NCBI GenBank assembly: GCA_026004615.1
Contig: BPJM01000004.1
Coordinates: 62,001-126,000, forward strand
Source of the DNA: Planctomycetota bacterium
GTDB taxonomy: Bacteria > Planctomycetota > J058 > J103
Direction of reading: 5' to 3'
DNA: 64,000 nucleotides
Part shown: positions 1 to 6,909 of the stretch, piece after piece
Numbering within the stretch: position 1 is the first letter of the stretch
Layout: each line of letters opens with the position of its first letter
The notes under the pieces: generated by a model
What the model saw: the letters and a program-made list of their open reading frames with translations, nothing else
Told to the model about the DNA's origin: nothing
Database searches by the model: none
Program-made: the position numbers and the translations under genes

Positions 1-1322
1 AGCTCGTGGCGCCGGCGGAACTGGTGGGCCGCTTCGAGCACGTGCAGGCGAGCCCGGCCGGCCATCCCGAGCTCGACTACGAGGTGCTGGTGGCGGCGGG
101 CTCGCCCGCCGAGACCGCCTTCGAGCTTCCCGCGGCGCCCGAGCAGCTGCCGCCCGACCGTCCGGTACGACTGGGCGCCTACCCCCATCCGCGGGAAGCG
201 GGCGCGAGCTTCGACGTGGCGCTGTACCGGCCCGGCCACGAGGTCAGCCTGGTCGACTTCCTCGATGTGCTTCGCGACAGCCTGGCGCTGGAGATCGAGA
301 GCGCCGACCCGGTCGCGTTCTACGGGCGCGAGGCGGTGGACGCGCTGGTGCGCGCGGGCAGCGGTGCGCGCCAGCGGATCGTCCGCCTGCTGCTGGTGCG
401 CCAGGGAGAGTGGGTGGCGCGTTTCGGCGGCATCGCGCCCGTGGCGAGCTACGAGCGGCTGGCGGAGGAGTTCGCGGTCTCGCTGTCGACCGCGCGCTTC
501 CTCCGCCCCAGCCCGGAGCCGTTTCTCGAGCCGTTCCGGTTTTCCGAGGCGCGCGGCACGGTACGGCTCGGGCTACGCCACCCCGCGCACTGGCGGCTGC
601 GGCAGCTGGAGGGCCAGCCCTGGGGCCACGTGGCGCTGGAGCTGCGCTGGATCGAGCGCAACGACACCCGCGCCTGCATGCGGGTGGACGCGATCGAGCG
701 CGCGGCGGCGCCGGCGCTCGGCCTGCAGCAGGCGGCCCGGCGCGCCGAGGAGGCGTTGTGGGCGCTGGGCTTGGCCGAGGCCAGGCTGCTCGCGCAGCAC
801 CCGGCGCGGCTGTTCGGCGCGGCGCCGGAGCCGGGAGCGGTGAGCTACCGGCTCGGGGGCCGGGCGTTCGGCGCCGAGGCCGAGGTGCAGATCTCGGCGC
901 TGCAGGGCGTGGGGGCACTGTACACCGTCGCCACGCTCGGCCCGGCGCGCACCGCCGATCCGGTGGCCTGGATGGCGGCGCGCCGCGCGCACGAGATCGC
1001 GGTGGTGGGGCTGAACGATCCGGAGGAGCGCTTCGTACTGCCGCCGGCCCCGCGCGCCCCGCAGCCGCGCGGGGCGGAAGGCACCGCCGCGGCCGCCATG
1101 GCCGCCGCGGGTGGAACCGGCCTGGCGGCCGGCCACAGCGGCGGCCGCAGCCCGGCGCACCGACGGCCGGAGCACCGCCCGGTCGAGATCCGCTATGACG
1201 ACGAAGGGCGGATCGACCTCAGCGTGTTCGACGAGCTGGGGCTCGACGAGACGGCGGCCGAGCGGGAGATCGAGCAGTTCCTCGCCGAGCTGGACACCGA
1301 GCCCGGTGAGGAGGCCGGCTGA
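1..1322 (+). CDS. Unrecognised soluble protein, 5'-truncated by window edge
   Basis: I do not recognise this protein. Its frame is open to the first bases of the window, so the real start probably lies outside; the first start codon inside is a GTG at 6, giving 438 visible residues. No signal peptide or membrane helix is seen. The first ~345 residues look like an ordinary folded soluble protein. They are followed by a Gly/Ala/Pro/Arg-rich linker (~345-395) and an acidic tail rich in Glu and Asp, ending DTEPGEEAG. A flexible linker with an acidic tail is compatible with a protein-protein docking role, but that is speculation. The gene converges on the kelch lipoprotein gene 50 bp downstream. 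Composition matches the neighbours. Confidence 0.6.
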   Translation, partial: LVAPAELVGRFEHVQASPAGHPELDYEVLVAAGSPAETAFELPAAPEQLPPDRPVRLGAYPHPREAGASFDVALYRPGHEVSLVDFLDVLRDSLALEIESADPVAFYGREAVDALVRAGSGARQRIVRLLLVRQGEWVARFGGIAPVASYERLAEEFAVSLSTARFLRPSPEPFLEPFRFSEARGTVRLGLRHPAHWRLRQLEGQPWGHVALELRWIERNDTRACMRVDAIERAAAPALGLQQAARRAEEALWALGLAEARLLAQHPARLFGAAPEPGAVSYRLGGRAFGAEAEVQISALQGVGALYTVATLGPARTADPVAWMAARRAHEIAVVGLNDPEERFVLPPAPRAPQPRGAEGTAAAAMAAAGGTGLAAGHSGGRSPAHRRPEHRPVEIRYDDEGRIDLSVFDELGLDETAAEREIEQFLAELDTEPGEEAG

Positions 1323-1329
1323 GCGCCGC

Positions 1330-1346
1330 CCCGCCCTCCGGGCGGG
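1330..1346. terminator. GC hairpin between convergent genes
   Basis: A perfect 7-bp stem (CCCGCCC / GGGCGGG) closes on a 3-nt TCC loop in the 50-bp gap between two converging genes. It has no T-run on either side, so intrinsic termination is only possible; it could be a bidirectional pause or structure element. Confidence 0.3.
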
Positions 1347-1372
1347 CCGCCACCGCGCCCGGGCCGCCCGGC

Positions 1373-3457
1373 TCAGGGCTGGAACAGCTCCGCGCTGTCG
1401 GTCACCGGCAGGCTCACCCCCCCGGGGATGGCGCGCCCGAGCTGCGAGGCGGGCGCGCTCGCCTCGCCCCCGCCGCCGGCCAGCAGCACCCGCCCGTCGA
1501 ACAGCAGCGTGGCGGTGTGATCGAAGCGCGGCGCCTGCGGCGAGCCGGCGGTGGGGGTGCCGAAGGCGAGCGCGCTGTCGAACAGCGCCGCGGAGCCTGC
1601 CGCCGCCGCCGACAGCGCCGAGCCGACGACCAGCACCCGCTCGTCCGCGAGCACGGTCGCGGTGTGCGCGGCCCGGGGCGGCAGGGCGGCAAAGGTGCGC
1701 AGCGAGAAGACCCCGGCGCTGGGGCGCAGCGGATCGGTGGGCATGAGCTCCGCGGTGCGCGCCGGATCGAGTCCCGCCGGCGGGCTGCGCTGCAGCGCGA
1801 GCCCCCCGATCACCGCCACCTCGCCCCCCGCGAGCACCACCCCCGCCGCCAGCTGGCGCGGCGCCTGCATGGCGAGCAGGCCCCCGCTCGCACCGCTCAG
1901 CCAGCTCCCCCCGAGCATCTCGAACCACTCGGCGGTCTGCTGCTCGCCGCTGACGTCGCGGCCCCCCACCACCAGCGCCGCCGCGCCCGGAGCCGCGAGC
2001 AACACCGCGCGGTCCCGGCCGAAGCGCGGTGGCAGCGCTGCACCCTGGGTGAACTGCCCGCTCTGCGCATCGAAGCGATCGGCGACATTGACCGGCTGGA
2101 TCGCACCGCCGCCGCTGGTCACGGTCTGCCCGCCGACGATCAGCACGTCGCCGTCCGGCAGCGGCACCGCGCGGTGGCCGGCGAGCGGGGTCCGCATGAG
2201 CGGGCCGGGACGGAAGGCGTTGGTGGCCGGATCGTACAGCTCCGTCGAGCGGTGGACCGTGATCCCCGCTGCCGTGCTGCCGAAGCCGCCGGCGATCAGC
2301 ACCCGGCCATCGGCGAGTCGGGTGGCGGTGTGGTCGTAACGAGGAACGCTCATGCTGTTCGCCACCGGCGTCCAGCGGTCGGTGGCCGGATCGTAGACCT
2401 CGCCGCTCGCCAGCCCCGGGGAGGGCAGTCCCCCGCGGCCATCCAGCCCGCCCACCACCAGCACCCGCCCGTCGGCGAGCAGCGTCGCGGTGTGGCGGGT
2501 GCGCGGGCTCTGCATCGGGGCGGCCGGGGCGAAGCCGCCCCCGCCGCTCGCCGCCGGCACCGCGACGAAGAAGGCGAGCGCATTGGAGCTGGCGCCTGCC
2601 GCACGGCTCACGATCACGCTCACGCTCGCGGGCGCGCCGGGGACCGGCGGCACCCGCACCTCGATGCGCGAGGCGTCGAAGCGGAGCACCGGGGCCTGCA
2701 CACCGCCGAAACGCACGTCCGGCGCCGCCGCGTTGCCGAATCCATCCCCGAGCAGCACCACGCGCTGGCCCGGCAGCCCGCCCGGCGGATCGATCCGCAC
2801 CAGCACGGGCGGCAGGCCCCCCTGGGTCACCTCGAAGGGCACCGGCAGCGAGGTCCCGCCCGGTCCGGCCACGACCACGTCGCGCGGGCCGGGCGCGAGC
2901 CCCGGCGGCACCTCGAAGTCCAGGTGACTCGCTCCGGCGGTGAGCACGCTGGCCTGGGCCCCGCCGGCGGTCACCGCGGGCGCATTGCCGAAGAACAGCC
3001 CGCGCAGGTGCACGCGGGTGCCGGGCGGGCCGCGGCTCGGCACCAGCCAGCCGATCGCCGGCGGTGTGGGGCTGCCGGCGGTGATCGTGAAGGGAAAGGG
3101 GGGCGAGGTGGCGCCACCGCGCTGGACGGTGATCGGCTGGCTCCCGCCCGGCGCGCTCGGCACCAGCACCGACAGCTCGGTGGTGTTGCCGGCCAGCACG
3201 CTCGCCGGCACCGAGCCGAAGCGCACGGTGTTGCGCCCCGCCACCGGGTCGAAGCCGCGCCCGAAGATCACGACCTGCTCGCCGCTGGGCGCGGCGTCCG
3301 GCACCGCGCGATCGATCTGCGGGGCCGAGCCCCCGCTGCCGCTGCCCGCGCCGCCGCCCGAGGGGGCGCGGCTGCCCTCGCAGCCAGTTGCCCCGGCCGC
3401 GAGCAGCGCGAGCGCCGCCAGCAGCGCCGCTGCCCGGGGTGAGACGTCCCTGCGCAC
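1373..3457 (-). CDS. Lipoprotein with IPT/TIG and kelch repeats
   Basis: Predicted surface or periplasmic lipoprotein of 694 residues. The GTG at 3457 is chosen because GGCGAGG lies 6 nt upstream and because it places a lipobox (ALLAAGATGC, Cys26) at the right distance; an in-frame start further out would bury the signal peptide. After a Gly/Ser-rich tether come three IPT/TIG immunoglobulin-like domains (~45-125, ~128-210, ~213-297). A kelch beta-propeller of six or seven repeats follows (~315-690), recognisable by recurring H-T-A-T-x-L-x-D-G-R-V-L-x-x-G-G signatures. Such proteins bind glycans or other proteins outside the cell; the ligand cannot be read. It is a single gene, divergent from tRNA-Ile. 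Confidence 0.85.
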   Translation of the reverse strand: MRRDVSPRAAALLAALALLAAGATGCEGSRAPSGGGAGSGSGGSAPQIDRAVPDAAPSGEQVVIFGRGFDPVAGRNTVRFGSVPASVLAGNTTELSVLVPSAPGGSQPITVQRGGATSPPFPFTITAGSPTPPAIGWLVPSRGPPGTRVHLRGLFFGNAPAVTAGGAQASVLTAGASHLDFEVPPGLAPGPRDVVVAGPGGTSLPVPFEVTQGGLPPVLVRIDPPGGLPGQRVVLLGDGFGNAAAPDVRFGGVQAPVLRFDASRIEVRVPPVPGAPASVSVIVSRAAGASSNALAFFVAVPAASGGGGFAPAAPMQSPRTRHTATLLADGRVLVVGGLDGRGGLPSPGLASGEVYDPATDRWTPVANSMSVPRYDHTATRLADGRVLIAGGFGSTAAGITVHRSTELYDPATNAFRPGPLMRTPLAGHRAVPLPDGDVLIVGGQTVTSGGGAIQPVNVADRFDAQSGQFTQGAALPPRFGRDRAVLLAAPGAAALVVGGRDVSGEQQTAEWFEMLGGSWLSGASGGLLAMQAPRQLAAGVVLAGGEVAVIGGLALQRSPPAGLDPARTAELMPTDPLRPSAGVFSLRTFAALPPRAAHTATVLADERVLVVGSALSAAAAGSAALFDSALAFGTPTAGSPQAPRFDHTATLLFDGRVLLAGGGGEASAPASQLGRAIPGGVSLPVTDSAELFQP

Positions 3458-3595
3458 CGCGAACCTCGCCCTCGGCGCCGGCAAGCCGCCCGGCGCCGGA
3501 TCCCAGGGTCGCCCCCAGTATACGTGCGCCGCCCGACCCGTGCGTGCGCGCCGGCTGGCGAACGGCTGCGCCCGGCGTACCCCTCCGGCCAAGTC

Positions 3596-3625
3596 TTGTC
3601 GCACCGGCGGGCCCCGCACTACGAT
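3596..3625 (+). promoter_or_regulatory. Sigma-70-type promoter for tRNA-Ile
   Basis: TTGTCG, 18-nt spacer, TACGAT. The predicted transcription start (~3632) lies about 10 nt before the mature tRNA 5' end. Confidence 0.55.
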
Positions 3626-3642
3626 GGCGGCAACTGCGCCGC

Positions 3643-3716
3643 GGGCCCTTAGCTCAGTCGGTCAGAGCGGGGGACTCATAATCCCCTGGTCGCAGGTTCG
3701 AGTCCTGCAGGGCCCA
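3643..3716 (+). tRNA. tRNA-Ile2, anticodon CAT
   Basis: Full cloverleaf: 7-bp acceptor stem GGGCCCT/AGGGCCC, anticodon arm GGGGA-CTCATAA-TCCCC, T-arm GCAGG-TTCGAGT-CCTGC, discriminator A73. The anticodon is CAT, but the GGGCCC acceptor stem and GGACTCATAATCC anticodon arm match the minor isoleucine tRNA (read as AUA after lysidine modification by TilS), not initiator or elongator Met. CCA is not encoded (ACCG follows). Confidence 0.88.
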
Positions 3717-3815
3717 CCGCCTGCCGAGCGGCACCGCAGCCCACCGGGGGCGCTCACCCGCAGGCCCGCTGGCCGCAGCGCGCGGTCGCGGTGCTGGGGG
3801 GCCGGCTCGCGCGGC

Positions 3816-5339
3816 TCACACGTAGTACAGCGGCCGCACGTTGCGCTCGACCTCGCTCACGGTGGTGTGGCCGCGGCGCACCCGCTCCAGCGCCTCCTCG
3901 ACCAGCGGCACGTAGCCGCGCTCGCGCGCCAGCTCGCGGATCTGCTCGACGGTGGCGTGGCGCTCGATCGCCGCCCGCACCACGTCGTCGACCACGAACA
4001 CCTCGAAGATGCCCAGCCGGCCGAAGTAGCCCGTGTTGTCGCAGTCGGGGCAGCCACGCCCGCGCCAGAATGGATCCCCCGGGTCGTCCCGATAGAAGCG
4101 CACCAGCGTCTCCGCGCGCGGGGTGTACTGCTCGATGCAGTTGCGGCAGTTCAGCCGCAACAGCCGCTGCGAGACCGCGCCGAGCAGCACCGTCGACAGC
4201 AGCTCATCGTCCACTCCCAGCGAGCGCAGGCGCGCGACGGTTCCGATGGCATCCTGGGTGTGCAGGGTCGCCAGCACCAGCTGGCCCGTCATGCCGGCCC
4301 GCAGCGCGATCTGCGCCGTCTCCTCGTCCCGGATCTCGCCGATCAGCAGCACGTCGGGGTCCTGGCGCAAAAAGGCGCGCGCGTAGTCGGCGAAGCTGTT
4401 GTGCTCGTCGACCTGCTTCTGGTTGACCTTGGGCAGCTCGTATTCGATCGGATCCTCGACCGTGCAGATCTTGCGCGTCTCGCCCATGAGCTCGCGCAGC
4501 GCCGCATAGAGCGTGGTCGTCTTGCCCGATCCGGTGGGCCCGGTGACCAGGATCAGGCCCGAGGGGCAGTGCAGAAGCGTCCGGAAGGCGTGCAGCGCGC
4601 TCGGGCTCATGCCGAGCCGGTCGAGCGAGAGCTGGATGGCGGCGGCGCCGTCCAGCACGCGGATCACGCAGTCCTCGCCGTGCGGCGCCGGCACGATCGA
4701 GACGCGGAAGTGGACCAGCCGCTGTTGGCCCCGGGCGTCCACGTAGCGGGCGCTGAAGCGGCCGTCGAGCGGCTGGGGTTTGGCGGCGATGTCGAGGTTG
4801 CACAGCACCTTGATGCGCGAGATGACCTTCTTGACGTTGTCGGGCGACAGCGGCGAGGTCAGCTGCCGCAACACCCCGTCGCACCGCAGCCGCAGATCGA
4901 CGTCCTTGCGGTAGGTCTCGATGTGGATGTCCGTGGCGCGGCTGCGGATCGCGATGGCCAGGATGTCATCGAGGATCCTGGACGGCGGGGCGTCGGGGCG
5001 AAAATCGAAGCTGCGCAGGTGGTCGAGGGTGGTCGGCGCCAGCAGCGCGCCAGACTCCTCGCCGCTGAGCCCGAATGCGGTCTCGATGGCGGTCCGGATC
5101 TCGTAGGCGTTCAGCTGCACCGGTCGCACCCGCCGGCCGAGCTTGAGCTCGATCTCGCGCACGATCTCGTCGTTGTCCGGCTCCAGCATGCCGACCGGGA
5201 TGGCGGCCGCGCGGTTGACCGGCGAGATGCGACCGAGCACGCAGCAGTGATACCGCTGGCAGAACTCCAGCGGCAACTGGCGGGCGGACTCCGGGTCGAT
5301 CTCGAACTGGCCCAGCTCGGTGAAGCTGTCCCCGCGCAT
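3816..5339 (-). CDS. GspE/PilB-family secretion or pilus assembly ATPase
   Basis: AAA+-like hexameric ATPase of 507 residues that would power type II secretion or type IV pilus extension at the inner membrane. ATG 5339 is preceded by GGGGAGGAC at 8-nt spacing. The N-terminal region (~10-110) is of the GspE-N/MshEN type. The ATPase core has Walker A GPTGSGKTT (~267-275), Asp box and Walker B in DPDVLLIGEIRDEE, and the His box in LATLHTQDA. A zinc tetracysteine (CRNC ... CPDC) typical of GspE/PilB, and absent from the retraction ATPase PilT, lies near the C terminus. No other pilus or secretion gene is adjacent, so which machine it serves cannot be told. It is flanked by two tRNA genes. Confidence 0.9.
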   Translation of the reverse strand: MRGDSFTELGQFEIDPESARQLPLEFCQRYHCCVLGRISPVNRAAAIPVGMLEPDNDEIVREIELKLGRRVRPVQLNAYEIRTAIETAFGLSGEESGALLAPTTLDHLRSFDFRPDAPPSRILDDILAIAIRSRATDIHIETYRKDVDLRLRCDGVLRQLTSPLSPDNVKKVISRIKVLCNLDIAAKPQPLDGRFSARYVDARGQQRLVHFRVSIVPAPHGEDCVIRVLDGAAAIQLSLDRLGMSPSALHAFRTLLHCPSGLILVTGPTGSGKTTTLYAALRELMGETRKICTVEDPIEYELPKVNQKQVDEHNSFADYARAFLRQDPDVLLIGEIRDEETAQIALRAGMTGQLVLATLHTQDAIGTVARLRSLGVDDELLSTVLLGAVSQRLLRLNCRNCIEQYTPRAETLVRFYRDDPGDPFWRGRGCPDCDNTGYFGRLGIFEVFVVDDVVRAAIERHATVEQIRELARERGYVPLVEEALERVRRGHTTVSEVERNVRPLYYV

Positions 5340-5380
5340 GGCAGTCCGTCCTCCCCGGCCGCGGCTGGTGGCTGCGCGCG

Positions 5381-5410
5381 ATCGTACGCGGTGCGCAGGC
5401 CCGCTGGCAA
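5381..5410 (-). promoter_or_regulatory. Promoter for the GspE/PilB gene
   Basis: On the minus strand: TTGCCA, 18-nt spacer, TACGAT, about 42 nt upstream of the ATG and before its strong ribosome binding site. Confidence 0.5.
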
Positions 5411-5455
5411 GCGGTGCCAGCCGGTGCGGCGCGGCCGCCCGCGGCCGCCCGAGCC

Positions 5456-5484
5456 TTGACAAGCGGGCGCGCCCTCCCTATGGA
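5456..5484 (+). promoter_or_regulatory. Promoter for tRNA-Gln
   Basis: Consensus TTGACA, 17-nt spacer, TATGGA. The predicted start (~5491) is 9 nt before the tRNA. The -35 box is perfect, the -10 box weak. Confidence 0.6.
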
Positions 5485-5499
5485 TGAGGGCCCGTGCGC

Positions 5500-5573
5500 T
5501 GGTGGATCGTCTAACGGTAGGACAGCGGACTCTGGATCCGCGAATCTAGGTTCGAATCCTAGTCCACCAGCCA
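5500..5573 (+). tRNA. tRNA-Gln, anticodon CTG
   Basis: Acceptor stem TGGTGGA/TCCACCA with the U1-A72 pair characteristic of glutamine tRNAs. Anticodon arm GCGGA-CTCTGGA-TCCGC gives anticodon CTG; T-arm CTAGG-TTCGAAT-CCTAG. The 3' CCA is encoded here, unlike in the tRNA-Ile at 3643. Confidence 0.93.
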
Positions 5574-5592
5574 CCACCTGCCGCCGCTGGCC

Positions 5593-6039
5593 TCAACCGC
5601 CGCTGGCCGCCACCCAGACGGCGCCGTCGGCGAAGACCTCTCGCTTCCAGATGGGGGCGGTGTGCTTGACCGCCTCGATCGCCTCGCGCGAGGCGCGGTA
5701 GGCAGCCTCGCGGTGCGGCGCGGAGACCGCGATCGCGACCGCGATCTCGCCGGGTGCGAGCCGGCCCAGCCGGTGCACGATCGCCACCCCGCAGATCCCG
5801 TGGCGCGCCCGCAGCTCGGCGGCGATCTCGGCGAAGCGCCGCTGCGCCATCGGCCGGTAGGCCTCGTACTCCAGGTACCGCACCTCACGGCCGGCGGTAC
5901 GCGCGCGCACCGTGCCCACGAACAGGACCTCCGCCCCGGCCGCAGGCGCCTGGACGGAGCGGCGCACCGCCTCGGGGTCGATCGGCGCTTCCAGCAGGGC
6001 CAGCAGATCCGCCGTCGCGGCGGCGGCATCGGACGCCAC
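5593..6039 (-). CDS. moaE: Molybdopterin synthase catalytic subunit MoaE
   Basis: Large subunit of molybdopterin synthase; with MoaD it converts cyclic pyranopterin monophosphate (precursor Z) to molybdopterin in the cytoplasm. 148 residues, typical length. The family signature is intact: FVGTVR near the N terminus, LEYEAY, VAIVHRLG, and VKHTAPIWKRE with the two active-site lysines. It starts at a GTG one base after the MoaD stop, with GGGAGGGG inside the end of moaD as ribosome binding site, so the two are translationally coupled. Other Moa/Moe genes are not in the window. Confidence 0.95.
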   Translation of the reverse strand: MASDAAAATADLLALLEAPIDPEAVRRSVQAPAAGAEVLFVGTVRARTAGREVRYLEYEAYRPMAQRRFAEIAAELRARHGICGVAIVHRLGRLAPGEIAVAIAVSAPHREAAYRASREAIEAVKHTAPIWKREVFADGAVWVAASGG

Positions 6040-6040
6040 T

Positions 6041-6304
6041 TCAGCCCCCTCCCACGGGCGGGATCAGCGCCAGCTCATCCCCCGGCACGATCGGGGTGTC
6101 CGCGGCCGCGAAGGTGTGGTTGACCGCGAGCCGCGAACTCGCCGCCACCGCGCCCAGACGCGGATGCGCGCGCAGTACCGCCAGCACCGCGCCCGCGGTC
6201 GGCGGCGTTCCCGGCGCCAGCTCCACCTGGACGCTCGCGGCGCCGCCCGCGGCCTCGCGGCCGGCGGCGAACAGCAACACCTCGAACCGTTGCGCCCGGT
6301 GCAT
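6041..6304 (-). CDS. moaD: Molybdopterin synthase sulfur carrier MoaD
   Basis: Small ubiquitin-like sulfur carrier, 87 residues. As a C-terminal thiocarboxylate it donates sulfur to MoaE. The Gly-Gly family terminus is present (PPVGGG) but one extra Gly follows the usual final pair. The beta-grasp signatures EVLLFA and AVNHTFA are also seen. First gene of the moaD-moaE pair; ATG 6304 has no ribosome binding site but has a -10-like TACACT ending 7 nt upstream, suggesting a leaderless transcript. Confidence 0.92.
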   Translation of the reverse strand: MHRAQRFEVLLFAAGREAAGGAASVQVELAPGTPPTAGAVLAVLRAHPRLGAVAASSRLAVNHTFAAADTPIVPGDELALIPPVGGG

Positions 6305-6311
6305 GGGGCCC

Positions 6312-6317
6312 AGTGTA
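6312..6317 (-). promoter_or_regulatory. -10 box of a possible leaderless moaDE promoter
   Basis: TACACT on the minus strand, followed by 7 nt and then the moaD ATG. No good -35 hexamer stands at 16-18 nt, so this is weaker than the other leaderless candidates. Confidence 0.35.
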
Positions 6318-6385
6318 GCGCCTGGCGGCCCGACCGCCCAGCACCGCCACCGCCACGCGCCGGCGCGCGCCCGCGGCCAGCCCCC

Positions 6386-6781
6386 TCAGGCGCCCAGCGC
6401 TTCCTTGGCGCCTGCGTTGTCGGCGGCGCGCAGCACCACCCGCGCCTCGCCGCGCCCGATGCCGGTGGCGTAGCAATGCTCGAGGTTGATGCCGCGCTCG
6501 GCGATCCGCCGGGCGATCTCGGCTGCCGCACCTGGCACGTCCTGCGTCACCGCCACCACGACCAGCGTGGTGCGGAAGGCGACGCCGGCCTGTCGCAGCG
6601 CCTCCTTCGCCCGGGCGACCTGATCCGGCACCACGTGCACCGCCCCCTTGCCGTCGGTGGCATAGGCACAGACCGCCAGGGCGTTCACCCCCGCCTGCGC
6701 CAGCCGGTCGAGCACGGCGGCCAGCGCGCCCGGCCGGTTGTCCAGCTCGACGATGATCTCTTCGCGGATCTCGGTCTTCAT
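6386..6781 (-). CDS. Tandem ACT-domain protein
   Basis: 131 residues made of two ACT domains (~8-65 and ~72-128). The first opens VELDNRPGALAAVLDRLA and the second VAVTQDVPGAAAEIARRIA. Stand-alone double ACT proteins bind amino acids as dimers and usually act as allosteric or regulatory partners. The partner and ligand cannot be read here. ATG 6781 follows GGGGGAGGG at ~6 nt. It stands between moaDE and the divergent ClC gene, with 81 bp to moaD. Confidence 0.85.
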   Translation of the reverse strand: MKTEIREEIIVELDNRPGALAAVLDRLAQAGVNALAVCAYATDGKGAVHVVPDQVARAKEALRQAGVAFRTTLVVVAVTQDVPGAAAEIARRIAERGINLEHCYATGIGRGEARVVLRAADNAGAKEALGA

Positions 6782-6873
6782 CGCTCGCCCTCCCCCGATG
6801 CCATGTCCCTCGCGAGCATTGAAACGGGCGGGCGCGGTGGTGTCGAGCCGGGCGTGGCGCGCGCGCCGGCGCG

Positions 6874-6902
6874 TTGCCGGGCCGGCGCGGGGGCACTATG
6901 CT
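6874..6902 (+). promoter_or_regulatory. Promoter directly before the ClC start
   Basis: TTGCCG, 17-nt spacer, TATGCT; the -10 ends 7 nt before GTG 6910, so transcription should begin at or within a base or two of the start codon (leaderless). Confidence 0.55.
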
Positions 6903-6909
6903 TGGGGCC

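Noticed and set aside
3643..3716. Initiator or elongator tRNA-Met
   Set aside because: Anticodon CAT alone would suggest Met, but the acceptor stem and anticodon arm are those of the lysidine-type tRNA-Ile2.
2940..5459. 839-codon plus-strand frame over the GspE gene
   Set aside because: It is antisense to the ATPase with its Walker and zinc motifs; composition is that of a shadow frame.
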